A DNA stretch of 64,000 nucleotides from Parvicella sp964387945 (GCA_964387945.1 CAYLYX010000001.1:248001-312000); one strand, 5' to 3'; shown: positions 52,362 to 61,726, numbered from the stretch's first letter. The notes: generated by a model from the sequence alone, not told the origin. A program made the numbers and translations.

Positions 52362-53513
52362 ATGACAAAAAAACGTTCGCAGCATCTCCCTGAAATTGCA
52401 AAAGTCTTCTTTAAACTCGGACTTTTTGCTTTTGGTGGTCCTGCCGCACATATTGCAATGATGGAGAAAGAGGTCGTTGAGAAAAGAAAATGGATGTCCC
52501 AGCAACATTTCCTTGATCTTATCGGTGCTACCAACCTCATCCCAGGTCCGAACTCCACAGAAATGACCATGCATTGCGGTCATGAAAGAGGAGGAGCTAA
52601 AGGTCTCTTTGTGGCAGGACTTAGCTTTATATTTCCTGCCATCGTCCTCACGGGAATTCTCGGGTGGTTATATGTTACTTATGGTGAAAAACCGGCCGTG
52701 GAACCGTTTATTTTCGGAATCAAACCGGCTGTACTCGCCATTATCGCTGCGGCAATTTACAAACTAGGTAAGAAAGCATTAAAAGGAACGGAATATTGGA
52801 TCATCGGTATTTTGGTACTTGGAGTAAGCCTGTCTGGCTATGTCAATGAGATATTCGCCTTGCTTGGAGCTGGATTTCTAGGAGCCGTCTACTTCTATGC
52901 TAAACGAAAAGGAGGGGCATCTCTTAGATCTCTTTTTCCGCTGGCCATACTTCCGGCAACCACGGCATCTGTTGCTCAACTTTCGACCATCAAGGTGTTT
53001 CTTACTTTCCTTAAAGTAGGAGCTATCCTTTACGGAAGCGGATATGTCCTTTTTGCCTATCTAGATGTTGAACTCGTGGAAAAAGGCTGGATGACGAGGC
53101 AACAACTACTGGACGCCATCGCAATGGGACAATTCACTCCTGGCCCCGTGCTGTCTACAGCTACTTTCATTGGGTACCAGCTCAATGGCATCTCAGGGGC
53201 TTTAGCTGCTTCCGCTGGTATTTTCCTTCCTTCATTTCTTTTCGTTTGGATTTTAAATCCACTTGTTCCAAAAATGCGATCTTCCCAGCTTTTAAGTTCC
53301 TTTTTGGATGCTGTTAACATTGCAGCCGTAGCCATCATGACAAGTGTACTGTTTACCATGAGTTATGAAACCCTCATCGACTGGAAATCAATTGTTATTG
53401 CTGCAATCAGTGCAGGAGTTGTCTTTGGGTTTAAAAAGGTGAGCGTTATCCATATCGTTTTAGGAGGTTCAATCTTAGGTTATCTGCTCTCGTTCGTTAC
53501 GTTCCAACTTTAG
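52362..53513 (+). CDS. chrA: Chromate transporter (CHR family, two-domain)
   Basis: A 383-residue membrane protein with two homologous halves. The first half has KLGLFAFGGPAAHIAMMEKE, NLIPGPNSTEMTMHCGHERG; the second has FLKVGAILYGSGYVLFAYLD and MGQFTPGPVLSTATFIGYQL. Both halves carry the CHR signature of GG..A and PGP. It would act in chromate or sulfate-analogue export. ATG 52362 is chosen over TTG 52356. The 184-base gap upstream (52172-52355) shows no gene. Its 3' end converges on the hemopexin-repeat gene with a 2-base gap. Confidence 0.92.
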   Translation: MTKKRSQHLPEIAKVFFKLGLFAFGGPAAHIAMMEKEVVEKRKWMSQQHFLDLIGATNLIPGPNSTEMTMHCGHERGGAKGLFVAGLSFIFPAIVLTGILGWLYVTYGEKPAVEPFIFGIKPAVLAIIAAAIYKLGKKALKGTEYWIIGILVLGVSLSGYVNEIFALLGAGFLGAVYFYAKRKGGASLRSLFPLAILPATTASVAQLSTIKVFLTFLKVGAILYGSGYVLFAYLDVELVEKGWMTRQQLLDAIAMGQFTPGPVLSTATFIGYQLNGISGALAASAGIFLPSFLFVWILNPLVPKMRSSQLLSSFLDAVNIAAVAIMTSVLFTMSYETLIDWKSIVIAAISAGVVFGFKKVSVIHIVLGGSILGYLLSFVTFQL

Positions 53514-53515
53514 AA

Positions 53516-55402
53516 CTATGGCGCAGGGTTCTTCGTAAAGTTTACCTTATAAAAGTTGACAAAATCACTACCATTCAACGTTTGCTCAAACCATCCAAAT
53601 TCCGTCTCGGATATTGGAAATATTTCGCTATCCATACCAAAAGGGGCATCGATCTCAACAGGTTTAACCACAAAGTCTCCATTGGCATCAACGATGGCAA
53701 TTTCAACATTTCCTGCTTTCCAATCGTTATCGTAATCGTTTCCTGCTCCCCATGCAATCAAATAGTGCTCACCCAGTGGGTGAACAGAAATATTTGATTC
53801 GTCAGTTTCTGGACTTACTTCTAACCATTTCTTGGCAATTACTCCATCGTTTTTATCGATCACTAGAAATAGAGGATCCACTTTTGTGAAAACACCCACA
53901 TTAGGATGTTCTGTACTACCTAATACAGCGATCAAATTTCCATTGGCTTCATCGCAAAATTCCAAAATACCAGCAGCACATGTAGACTCCACTTTTTCAT
54001 AAGGCACATAATCTTCTTCTGGAGGATATGGAACGAAGGATTTGCTTGTATTTCGGTTATAGATCTGCAAACCGTAAGGATGAGCATCTCCAATCGTCAT
54101 GGTATAAAACTCACCTGAAGCAGCTGCAAACGTATTTACTGTACTACTGTGACTCGCGGTCCAAAAATGAGTGCGATCCTCTTTTATGTTTCCGTTCATG
54201 TCGGTGACCACAAACATATCTCCATTGTGGATGTCTTCGCCTACTTTCGCAAAATTCTTCTGCACCTCAAAATAAAGTCCGATCTCATACCCATTGTACG
54301 CCAGACGAGCCTCTGACCGACCATCAAACCAAGACTTTCCTGGACCATGTCCTTCTCCTCCAAAAATCTCCTGAACGAACTCTCTTTTTCCAGACGGATC
54401 ATACTTCATCAAATAAAGTGTATTTGGATAACCTTCAATGTAAGTGTTGTTATTTGATTTACCTGCAGCAACTAACAATGTACCATCAGCCAAAGGGAGT
54501 ATTTTTGACAACCAATAATCGTTTAACACAATAGCCTCTCCCACTTGCTCTCCGTTGCTTTTTAGTTTGTAGATAATCGCATCATCCTTTTGCTGAAAAC
54601 CAAGATAGATGTACTTGCCAGCAGCAGCCATAAAATCAGCCAATACACTATTGGGAGCTTGCAACTTGTAAGGTGCAACGGAAACCTCCTGCTTACTCAC
54701 GCTATGATAGCTGTAGTTACCAGAATTGATTGTTGCAACCGTGTTCACTTCGGGCTTAACCTCATTGAGTGCACTCCAAAGCGGAGTTAGATCTTTCAAA
54801 TTCTTGGGATAACCAGCCAAAGCCTTGTCGGTTGTAACGTCATAAGCGGTATACTTTTCTCCTGCGAAAAAATAAGTTATTCCATTTTGTGTAAAGGCTG
54901 CATCTATCTTAGCAAATGTCAACCCCGGCCAAGTAGAGGAAGTTGTCTTTTTGGGATAGCCTTCATCTGCCTGATTTGCTTTAGCATCAAATCGGGCGTA
55001 CTGATCACCAGCAAAGAAATAGGACTTATTGGGCCAGTTCATGGCTGCATCTATTTTTGAAAAATTAATACCTGGCCAATATTGTTGTGTTGACTTAGGA
55101 TAGCCTGGATCAGCAGCGAATGAGGTTAAGTCAAAGCGCACGTATTGGCTTCCGCTAAACAAATAAACCTTTCCATTGCCAAAGTTGACTGCAGCGTCAA
55201 TTTGCTTGAAGTTCACTCCTGGCAAACCGTTTTGCGTCAGCACGCCAGCGCTTACCACACGTTGTTCAGAAAAGTTATATTTAACTACTTTGTCTCCTTG
55301 GACAAAAACGACCAATTGGTCGTTTAGCGTAAACGTGGCATCTATCGCCTTCAGTTGGAAGGTGGCTAAAAGAAAAACGATGCTTAAAATATGTTTTGTC
55401 AT
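53516..55402 (-). CDS. Secreted hemopexin-repeat protein
   Basis: A 628-residue exported protein (signal to LKAIDA). The first 205 residues hold four hemopexin-like repeats of about 46 residues, each with an IDAAF/IDAAMNW start and a YFFAGDQYARFD- or YLFSGSQYVRFD-type strand; spacing and aromatic pattern (GDKVVKYN, GEKYTAYD) fit a four-bladed propeller. Residues about 230-628 form a second beta-rich region, propeller-like (LPLADGTLLVAAGKSNNNTY, YHSVSKQEVSVAPYKLQA) without a name I can assign. No type A or B sorting domain is seen. Hemopexin domains bind ligands or surfaces; role unknown. Confidence 0.85.
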   Translation of the reverse strand: MTKHILSIVFLLATFQLKAIDATFTLNDQLVVFVQGDKVVKYNFSEQRVVSAGVLTQNGLPGVNFKQIDAAVNFGNGKVYLFSGSQYVRFDLTSFAADPGYPKSTQQYWPGINFSKIDAAMNWPNKSYFFAGDQYARFDAKANQADEGYPKKTTSSTWPGLTFAKIDAAFTQNGITYFFAGEKYTAYDVTTDKALAGYPKNLKDLTPLWSALNEVKPEVNTVATINSGNYSYHSVSKQEVSVAPYKLQAPNSVLADFMAAAGKYIYLGFQQKDDAIIYKLKSNGEQVGEAIVLNDYWLSKILPLADGTLLVAAGKSNNNTYIEGYPNTLYLMKYDPSGKREFVQEIFGGEGHGPGKSWFDGRSEARLAYNGYEIGLYFEVQKNFAKVGEDIHNGDMFVVTDMNGNIKEDRTHFWTASHSSTVNTFAAASGEFYTMTIGDAHPYGLQIYNRNTSKSFVPYPPEEDYVPYEKVESTCAAGILEFCDEANGNLIAVLGSTEHPNVGVFTKVDPLFLVIDKNDGVIAKKWLEVSPETDESNISVHPLGEHYLIAWGAGNDYDNDWKAGNVEIAIVDANGDFVVKPVEIDAPFGMDSEIFPISETEFGWFEQTLNGSDFVNFYKVNFTKNPAP

Positions 55403-55463
55403 CTTGGTAAAGTTTAGTTTTAATTTCTTGTCTGGGTCCTATGCTGGAAGTTGCCAAAAGCAC

Positions 55464-55505
55464 AAAAGAGCAGGCTGAAACCAGCCCACTCTCTTCACTC
55501 TTTTG
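55464..55505 (-). terminator. Probable terminator after the small-secreted-protein cluster
   Basis: On the minus strand AGAG-TG-GGCTG-GTTT-CAGCC-TG-CTCT forms a hairpin followed by TTTTG, with CAAAAGAG and CTCTTTTG giving an alternative outer stem. T run is short, so confidence is modest. Confidence 0.5.
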
Positions 55506-55511
55506 TTCATT

Positions 55512-55868
55512 TTATTTTCTCAACCAATACGTCTTTTCATCTCCTTCTGGCAATGAGAAATACATCTTGTCATCATACCAATAAACATATACCTCATACG
55601 TTCTGTTAGTAACGTTTGACTTGATTCTTGCATAAGTGTAATCTCCCTGATCATCAATAGACTGAATTACGGTGGAATTCCACTTACCTCCACTTACATC
55701 CCAAAGATAAAGTCCAGTAATAGCGTGAGCGTTTTCTACTACCTTAATCGCTCCTCCTTTTCCGTCTCCTGCGTCAAAGATCCAAGTTGTAGTTTGAGCT
55801 TTTGTTTGATTGAATGACATCATCCCGAATATCATTGCTAGCACTGCGAATAGTTTAATACTTTTCAT
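55512..55868 (-). CDS. Small secreted protein, paralogue 3 of a tandem triplet
   Basis: A 118-residue protein with signal peptide to NQTKAQ. The mature part opens TTTWIFDAGDGKGGAIKVVE and ends VYWYDDKMYFSLPEGDEKTY then WLRK. The same landmarks (FDxGDGKGG, VYWYDDKxxxx, KxYWLxK) recur in the 55900 gene and more loosely in the 56270 gene. All-beta prediction, no cysteines. Function unknown. It is the last gene of the cluster and is followed by a terminator. Confidence 0.7.
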   Translation of the reverse strand: MKSIKLFAVLAMIFGMMSFNQTKAQTTTWIFDAGDGKGGAIKVVENAHAITGLYLWDVSGGKWNSTVIQSIDDQGDYTYARIKSNVTNRTYEVYVYWYDDKMYFSLPEGDEKTYWLRK

Positions 55869-55899
55869 GTTTTTTAGTTTTTAGTGATTATTATATTAT

Positions 55900-56241
55900 T
55901 TACTTTTTAAGCCAATAAGCCTTCTCTTTTCCGTTTGACCATACTTGTACCAGTTTATCATCGTACCAATACACATAGATTTCAGAAATCTGTGAGTTGT
56001 ATTTAATTCTCATGTAGGTATCAGAATCGTCTTCGATGTATTCAATAGAAGCTTTTCCCCAAGTGCCGTCTGTCAATAACAAATACACATCAGTAATTTC
56101 ATAGCTTTTCTCTATGATTCGAATTCCTCCTTTTCCATCACCTCCATCAAATTGATAGGTTGTGGTTTGTGCACTCGTCTCGCTGAAAGCGAATAAACCG
56201 AGGAGCATCATTAGCAAACTTGCCATCTTAATTGTTCTCAT
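55900..56241 (-). CDS. Small secreted protein, paralogue 2 of a tandem triplet
   Basis: A 113-residue protein with signal peptide to SETSAQ. The mature part reads TTTYQFDGGDGKGGIRIIEK, with IYVYWYDDKLVQVWSNGKEK then AYWLKK at the end. It is the closest relative of the 55512 gene (shared TTT.FD.GDGKGG and VYWYDDK..., similar length). Gap of 31 bases to the next gene. Function unknown. Confidence 0.7.
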   Translation of the reverse strand: MRTIKMASLLMMLLGLFAFSETSAQTTTYQFDGGDGKGGIRIIEKSYEITDVYLLLTDGTWGKASIEYIEDDSDTYMRIKYNSQISEIYVYWYDDKLVQVWSNGKEKAYWLKK

Positions 56242-56269
56242 CTTATTTGGGTTTTTAAATTTTAATTTT

Positions 56270-56650
56270 TCAATTACTCACTTGTGTATCCTTTAACCAA
56301 AAAGTGCGCTTTGCACCTTTCCCGTTTTGAAGCACCATTTTTTCAAAATAGATGTCCAGAAAAACCTCAACCGTATCTCGCTGAGGCAGCACAATCAACT
56401 TCAAATACTCCTGTGTAATATCAGAGTCAATGATCTTCGTCTCACTCCATTCCTCATTTTTTGCAACTCGAAAATCAACTCCTTGTATAAAACCCTCTAC
56501 TTTCACCACCCTAACCTCTTGTCCTCTCGAGTCCGCAGAAGCGTAGATTAAATGAGTTGACTGTGCGTGAGAGTCTTTTCCAAAAAACAAGAATGAAAGC
56601 ATGACGATTGTAGCTCTTAAAACTGTTTTTATTTTAGTTGAATAATTCAT
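56270..56650 (-). CDS. Small secreted protein, paralogue 1 of a tandem triplet (most diverged)
   Basis: A 126-residue protein with signal peptide to GKDSHAQ. It keeps the fold of its two neighbours: an early YASADSRGQEVRVVKVEGFI where they have FDxGDGKGG, and a C-terminal VEVFLDIYFEKMVLQNGKGA then KRTFWLKD. The GDGKGG and YWYDDK motifs are changed, so it is an old duplicate. It is nearest the regulator gene and lies 154 bases from it. Function unknown. Confidence 0.65.
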   Translation of the reverse strand: MNYSTKIKTVLRATIVMLSFLFFGKDSHAQSTHLIYASADSRGQEVRVVKVEGFIQGVDFRVAKNEEWSETKIIDSDITQEYLKLIVLPQRDTVEVFLDIYFEKMVLQNGKGAKRTFWLKDTQVSN

Positions 56651-56804
56651 CTCGTTGTTGCTTGAGACAAATTTGAGGAGAAGAGCAATAAATCAATAGC
56701 AGAGAAATTTCAATTGATAGCATTGAACTAAAAATTGCACTAAAAAAACTAGCATTATTCTTGCATAATGATCGTAAAAAAAGTGCTAAAAATATGATTT
56801 TTAA

Positions 56805-59800
56805 CTACTTACGAACTTGATTTGGGGGAGCCCCAAATTCTTTGTGAAAGACCCTTGAAAAATAATTTGGATCGGAAAAACCAACCTGATAAGCCACCTC
56901 AGAGATGGTCAATTCTGACTCCATGAGTAACTTTTTTGCCTCATTTAATCGCTGAGTACGAATGAGCTGAGTAGGTGTTTTCCCCGTTAGTGCCTTCAAC
57001 TTTCTGTACAATTGCATTTGACTGAGGTTAACGCCTGCCGCCAACTGAGTCACTCCAAAATCGGGGTTATCCAAATTTTCGGTCACCACATCAGCAAGTT
57101 TTGTCATGAAGTTATCTTCTGGATCAGTTGAAACCTCACCTTTATCGATCTTGGTATTCGCATATTTGTGCTGCAGATCACGTCTGAGTGCAATGAGCTT
57201 ATCCACTCGCAGCAATAACTCATCTTGCTTGAAGGGTTTGGTGAGGTACACATCCGCTCCAAAGGTTAACCCTTTCATTTTATCTTCGTGAAGCACTTTT
57301 GCGGTAAGCAAGATAATAGGGATATGACTGGTCACTTCATCTGTCTTTAGGGCATTACAAACCTCAAAGCCATCCATCTCTGGCATTGCTACATCAGAGA
57401 TAATAGCATCGGGCACTTTTTCTCGTGCCATTTGAACACCTTCTACGCCATTTTTTGCAAGATAGACCTTGTATCTGTCAGCAAATAACTCATAAACATA
57501 CTGCGCTAATTCTACATTGTCTTCGATGATTAACAACTCTTTACGATCTAAGTCTTTGGTTGTCAAACCTTCATTCTCTAATGATTCCATCTCATCAGTC
57601 TCTTCAAGCAAAGGAGCCTCCTGAGTAATGGGCAGGCTTACCTCAAAAACAGTCCCTTCACCTAGTCGACTGCTCACGCTAATTCTTCCCTTCATGAGTT
57701 CTACAAAGCCTTTGGTTAAGGACAAGCCAATACCTGTTCCTTTTTGAGAACTTCCATCTTCAGTCTGAAAAAACCGATCAAAAATCTGATCTAAATTTGT
57801 TTCGGCTATCCCTACCCCATTATCCTTTACCTTAAAAACTGCATAGCTTTGGCTTCCTTTAACTTCCTTTTTAACATGTAGGATTATCTTCCCATTTTTA
57901 GACGTGAATTTTATGGCATTAGACAGCAAATTATAGGTGATCTGTTGAATTTTCTCCTCATCAAAATCCATTAAAATCTCGTCCTCTTCTGTGTAGAATG
58001 TCAAGGCGACCCCTTTTTCGGCAGCAATCGATTTAAAATAATCGAAATTGACCTTCAATACTTCCACCAAGTCTGCCTGAACCCATGACAACGTTTGCAA
58101 TCCTGACTCATTCTTTGCTACATCCAACAATTCATTGACATGGCGCAGTAGCTTCTGACTATTACTCACAATCACTTCCTTCTCTCGTGAAGAGGCATTG
58201 AGTCGTTCAGCCATTCCCATAATAAGTGTAAGGGGGGTTCTAAACTCGTGCGTTACATTAGAATACAGCTCCGTTTTCATCGCAACGAGCTGCTTAATCG
58301 CTTCGGACTCTCTTTTTTCTACTCTCCTTTTGCGAAAGAAAAAGAAAACCAAGCTCACGAGCGTTAAGAAGAGTAAAACCCAAAGTAACTTTGCAGGAAA
58401 TGTCTTATACCAAACCGGTAATACCTCAAACTCGTAAACAATAGGTTCGCTCCAAATTCCGCTTACCATAGAAGCCTTAGCCTTGAGCTGATACTTCCCC
58501 GCTGGGAGGGCGTGATAAGAAATACTGTTTTTTGAAGACGGCTCTGTCCATTGATTGTCAACACCTGACAGCATGAAAGAATAAACTACTTCTGGAGCAC
58601 GAACAGGGTCATTCAATGCAAACTCGAATGTGAGATCGTTGAATTGGGCGGGAAGACTGAGTTCCTTCGGACAGTTTGTAAACGAATGAATGCCATCAAA
58701 TTCAATCCGCGATAAATCATAACTCTCATCCACACCAATGAGCTTTGTTTTATGACTATTGGTAAGCTCTTCGAGTTCTATAAAATCGATTTGATTATTT
58801 ACAATTTTTAAATCGTTCAAATAAATTTCGGGCACTTCTAGTTGAGCGTAGTACGCAGTGTTCTCAATCTTCGTAACAAACTGATCCGTTCCCCACCACA
58901 GATCTCCTTTTCCATCAGACCATACCGCATTTGAGTAAAACTCACCTCCTTCCATGCCTGCCAGACTGGAGAGCGCTTTAAACTGAAAATTCTTTCCATC
59001 GGTATCGTTCAGAATGAGATTGATGGTATTGTCTGCTCCTACCCAAATATTTCCTCCTTTATCCTCTACAATTGACCACACAGCGTTACTTGTCAATGCA
59101 TTATCGGCATTAAAATGCCAGATAGAATCTCCCGAAACCAATGAAAGTCCGGCATCAATATATCCCAACCACAAGCTATTTTTTGAATCGACAAACATGG
59201 ATACAACAGCGTCACTGGGAAGCCCCTCCTTACTTCCCAACCTCATCGCCTCATTCGTACTCGACTTAATACTGAACACACCCTGACTTTGAGACCCAAC
59301 AAACAGATCTCCGTTATCATCCAAAACGATACTTCTTATTGCAGCAATACTACTCAGCGAATCACCCGACTGATATTTAACCTCAGCAATAGAACCATCA
59401 CTGGAAACTTTTATAAGACCATTGCTAAATGTTCCTACCCATACATTTCCTTTCTGGTCTTGTTCTAACGCATAGATGCCGTAGTTTTCTGCATCCAGCC
59501 GCAGTCTTTCTACTACATATTGACCGCTTCCGGAATCAACAGAAACAACAAAACACCCCTGATCAATAGTCCCTACCCACAACCGTCCATCCTGAGCCAG
59601 AAGTAAGGACCGTATTCTTATTTCTTCAACTTCGGGCAACAAGTCCAAACCTAGAAACTGATTGTTGGCATACTTTATCAATCCTGAACCATGCCCACCA
59701 CACCATATATTTCCTTTGGCATCTCCCGCTATAGAAGAAACTGGGCCTCCATACTGTATTCCTTCAAATTTATAGTGCTTTAATCCGTATGGGTTATATT

Positions 59801-61070
59801 TATAGACTCCCTTGCCATATTCACTCAACCAAACGTTCTTATCGCTGTCTACGAATAAAGGACGAGCGTTTGAATACACAGGCATCGCCTCCCAAACGAC
59901 CCTTATCTCGAGACCATTAACGAAGCAAAAGGCGTTATTTTTTTCTTCTGATGCTAAGATGAAGTCTTTGTCAATTGCAAGACTATTTCTTATCTTATTG
60001 TTGGAAATAAAATCTGATTTGTAAATGACTAGCGAATCTTTGGTCATGATGGTTACACCCTTCCCAGTAGAGACAAAACAAGAGTCTCCATTAATCATAA
60101 TAGGGTGGCATAAGTTCTTCTGGTCAAAATCCTCTATAGGATGATAAGTCATTACATCAGAGGATACATTTACAAGTCCTCCTAACGCACTTAACCAAAC
60201 TTGACCTTCTTTGCCTAGTTTCATGATCACATTCAGGTCCTCTAAGTCCTGAAACTTGTATGGGAATACGGTCAAGTGTTTATCCTTCATCCTTAAAATG
60301 GTGGAATGCCCTTTCAACCAGATATTTCCAGAAGGATCAACACCTATGATTCCTAAATAACCCTCGTTTAACCCCAAACTCTCATTGGTAGGATACTCAA
60401 AGAAGTTGCGGCCGTCAAACTTCATCAATCCACCCTCCGCACTAAAAGAAATCCAAATATTTCCCTGTTTATCCTCGCAAATACCTCCTACTAGCCGATG
60501 CTTATGATCTTCAGCGAGTTGATAATAGGTAAACTTATAACCGTCATATTTTGTGATCCCTCTTCTCGAACCAAACCAAAACAACCCTCGGCTATCTTTA
60601 AAAATAGAAGAGATAAACGGAGACTCCAAACCTTGGTTTACGCCAATCTCGAAGTAACTTATACTGGTGAGCACCGCTTTGTGAAAGGGCTTAGATTCAG
60701 TTATTTCTGTCAACACATTCGTTTTGACCGGATCTTCGAGATCAACGTTAACAATATCAGGTATACCTCCTTTTCCAAACTGAATCACTTTGGGAGGTCC
60801 AAGCAGCGAAATCGTTTTGTGTGGAACAATGATCTCAGACTTAATGTCTCCTTTATTGGGATAAGCAGTTGCAGAAAGGAGGGTGTCTTCAAAAAATGCT
60901 TCTTCCAAGAAAACTTCTGCAATGGCTACATCATTTGACCAGCTCAGTTCATTTCCGTGAATCGACTCGAAACCATTGTTTGATGGGCGATCTGCTTCTG
61001 ACGTACAGGCGCCAAAGGAGATCGTGACAACATAGACTAATAGGGCAATATTAAATCTAAATTTCTTGAT
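56805..61070 (-). CDS. Hybrid two-component regulator (sensor propeller, histidine kinase, receiver, AraC HTH)
   Basis: Domains: N-terminal lipoprotein signal (KKFRFN...ALLVYVVTISFGAC, cysteine at residue 22), two-component propeller repeats (about 110-790, DSRGLFWFGSRRGITKYDGY, DKGGNIWVGADN), Y_Y_Y domain, one membrane helix (about 890-910), HisKA (NVTHEFRTPLTLIMG, His about 940), HATPase (LLSNAIKFTSK, GTGIGLSLTKGF), receiver (IISDVAMPEMDGFEV, Asp about 1223) and a C-terminal AraC HTH (VAYQVGFSDPNYFSRVFHKE). Typical regulator of polysaccharide or envelope genes. A TTG at 60908 would give 1367 residues but begin after the signal; the frame continues to a TGA, with no ATG, GTG or TTG before the lipobox. 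The best start is ATC at 61070, giving 1421 residues. Point error or non-standard start are both possible. No polysaccharide locus is visible nearby. Confidence 0.85.
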   Translation of the reverse strand: MKKFRFNIALLVYVVTISFGACTSEADRPSNNGFESIHGNELSWSNDVAIAEVFLEEAFFEDTLLSATAYPNKGDIKSEIIVPHKTISLLGPPKVIQFGKGGIPDIVNVDLEDPVKTNVLTEITESKPFHKAVLTSISYFEIGVNQGLESPFISSIFKDSRGLFWFGSRRGITKYDGYKFTYYQLAEDHKHRLVGGICEDKQGNIWISFSAEGGLMKFDGRNFFEYPTNESLGLNEGYLGIIGVDPSGNIWLKGHSTILRMKDKHLTVFPYKFQDLEDLNVIMKLGKEGQVWLSALGGLVNVSSDVMTYHPIEDFDQKNLCHPIMINGDSCFVSTGKGVTIMTKDSLVIYKSDFISNNKIRNSLAIDKDFILASEEKNNAFCFVNGLEIRVVWEAMPVYSNARPLFVDSDKNVWLSEYGKGVYKYNPYGLKHYKFEGIQYGGPVSSIAGDAKGNIWCGGHGSGLIKYANNQFLGLDLLPEVEEIRIRSLLLAQDGRLWVGTIDQGCFVVSVDSGSGQYVVERLRLDAENYGIYALEQDQKGNVWVGTFSNGLIKVSSDGSIAEVKYQSGDSLSSIAAIRSIVLDDNGDLFVGSQSQGVFSIKSSTNEAMRLGSKEGLPSDAVVSMFVDSKNSLWLGYIDAGLSLVSGDSIWHFNADNALTSNAVWSIVEDKGGNIWVGADNTINLILNDTDGKNFQFKALSSLAGMEGGEFYSNAVWSDGKGDLWWGTDQFVTKIENTAYYAQLEVPEIYLNDLKIVNNQIDFIELEELTNSHKTKLIGVDESYDLSRIEFDGIHSFTNCPKELSLPAQFNDLTFEFALNDPVRAPEVVYSFMLSGVDNQWTEPSSKNSISYHALPAGKYQLKAKASMVSGIWSEPIVYEFEVLPVWYKTFPAKLLWVLLFLTLVSLVFFFFRKRRVEKRESEAIKQLVAMKTELYSNVTHEFRTPLTLIMGMAERLNASSREKEVIVSNSQKLLRHVNELLDVAKNESGLQTLSWVQADLVEVLKVNFDYFKSIAAEKGVALTFYTEEDEILMDFDEEKIQQITYNLLSNAIKFTSKNGKIILHVKKEVKGSQSYAVFKVKDNGVGIAETNLDQIFDRFFQTEDGSSQKGTGIGLSLTKGFVELMKGRISVSSRLGEGTVFEVSLPITQEAPLLEETDEMESLENEGLTTKDLDRKELLIIEDNVELAQYVYELFADRYKVYLAKNGVEGVQMAREKVPDAIISDVAMPEMDGFEVCNALKTDEVTSHIPIILLTAKVLHEDKMKGLTFGADVYLTKPFKQDELLLRVDKLIALRRDLQHKYANTKIDKGEVSTDPEDNFMTKLADVVTENLDNPDFGVTQLAAGVNLSQMQLYRKLKALTGKTPTQLIRTQRLNEAKKLLMESELTISEVAYQVGFSDPNYFSRVFHKEFGAPPNQVRK

Positions 61071-61141
61071 GGATCGAAAGTAATACTTTCTGAGATAAGT
61101 ATCTCACTCAAGCAAACAATCTTAAACCTGAGAGAAGAAGA

Positions 61142-61726
61142 TTACTTCACCAACTCATCCAGCATCTGATGTACTTCCTCAGAATCCCAATCGTAAGCAC
61201 CTTCAAACTTATAAACGATTTGTTTATTCTTGTCGATGATATAAGTGGTGGGAAAAACCTCAAAACCTAAATTTTTTGGGATCCCGCTGGCATTACCATA
61301 AACTGGGAAATCCCAGCCCTCGTCTTCTTTTGCCGCTTTTATTGTTTTGAGATCTTCTGATGGACTGACTAAAACAAAATCTACTTTTCCTTTGTACTTT
61401 TCTTGAAGATCAACAATGGAAGGCATTTCTCCTCGACATGGAGAGCACCAAGTAGCCCAATAATTCAGAAATATTGGGTTTTCAAAATCACTGATATAAA
61501 TTTCGGTTCCATCATCTGCCATGATCATCCAATCATGACCAATAACCTGCTCATCTGCATTAGTGACAGCACTCTCTTCTGTGTCTGGGGAGCCCAGCAT
61601 CAATGACCTAATCCAAGACTGGACCTTGAAACCCCAGGGAGTCAAAAATAAGAAGGCTATAATTCCGAGACCTACACCCCAGAAGATTAGATCACTTTTT
61701 CTTTTTGCTGGATTTTTCGTCTTCAT
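61142..61726 (-). CDS. TlpA-family thioredoxin-like membrane-anchored protein
   Basis: A 194-residue protein with an N-terminal membrane anchor (KSDLIFWGVGLGIIAFLFLT) and a thioredoxin fold: FLNYWATWCSPCRGEMPSIV gives CSPC, and FEVFPTTYIIDKNKQIVYKF holds the cis-proline. Periplasmic disulfide reductase. It lies 71 bases upstream of the regulator gene's start in the same direction; the gap has no second promoter I can see, so cotranscription is possible. Confidence 0.9.
   Translation of the reverse strand: MKTKNPAKRKSDLIFWGVGLGIIAFLFLTPWGFKVQSWIRSLMLGSPDTEESAVTNADEQVIGHDWMIMADDGTEIYISDFENPIFLNYWATWCSPCRGEMPSIVDLQEKYKGKVDFVLVSPSEDLKTIKAAKEDEGWDFPVYGNASGIPKNLGFEVFPTTYIIDKNKQIVYKFEGAYDWDSEEVHQMLDELVK

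Noticed and set aside
48217..53513. Prophage or integrative element inserted at tRNA-Leu
   Set aside because: No integrase, recombinase, phage structural gene or repeated tRNA 3' end was found; only the weaker island suggestion is kept.
55403..55511. Separate small gene between the hemopexin-repeat gene and the triplet
   Set aside because: The segment holds only the likely terminator hairpin and promoter-like AT sequence.
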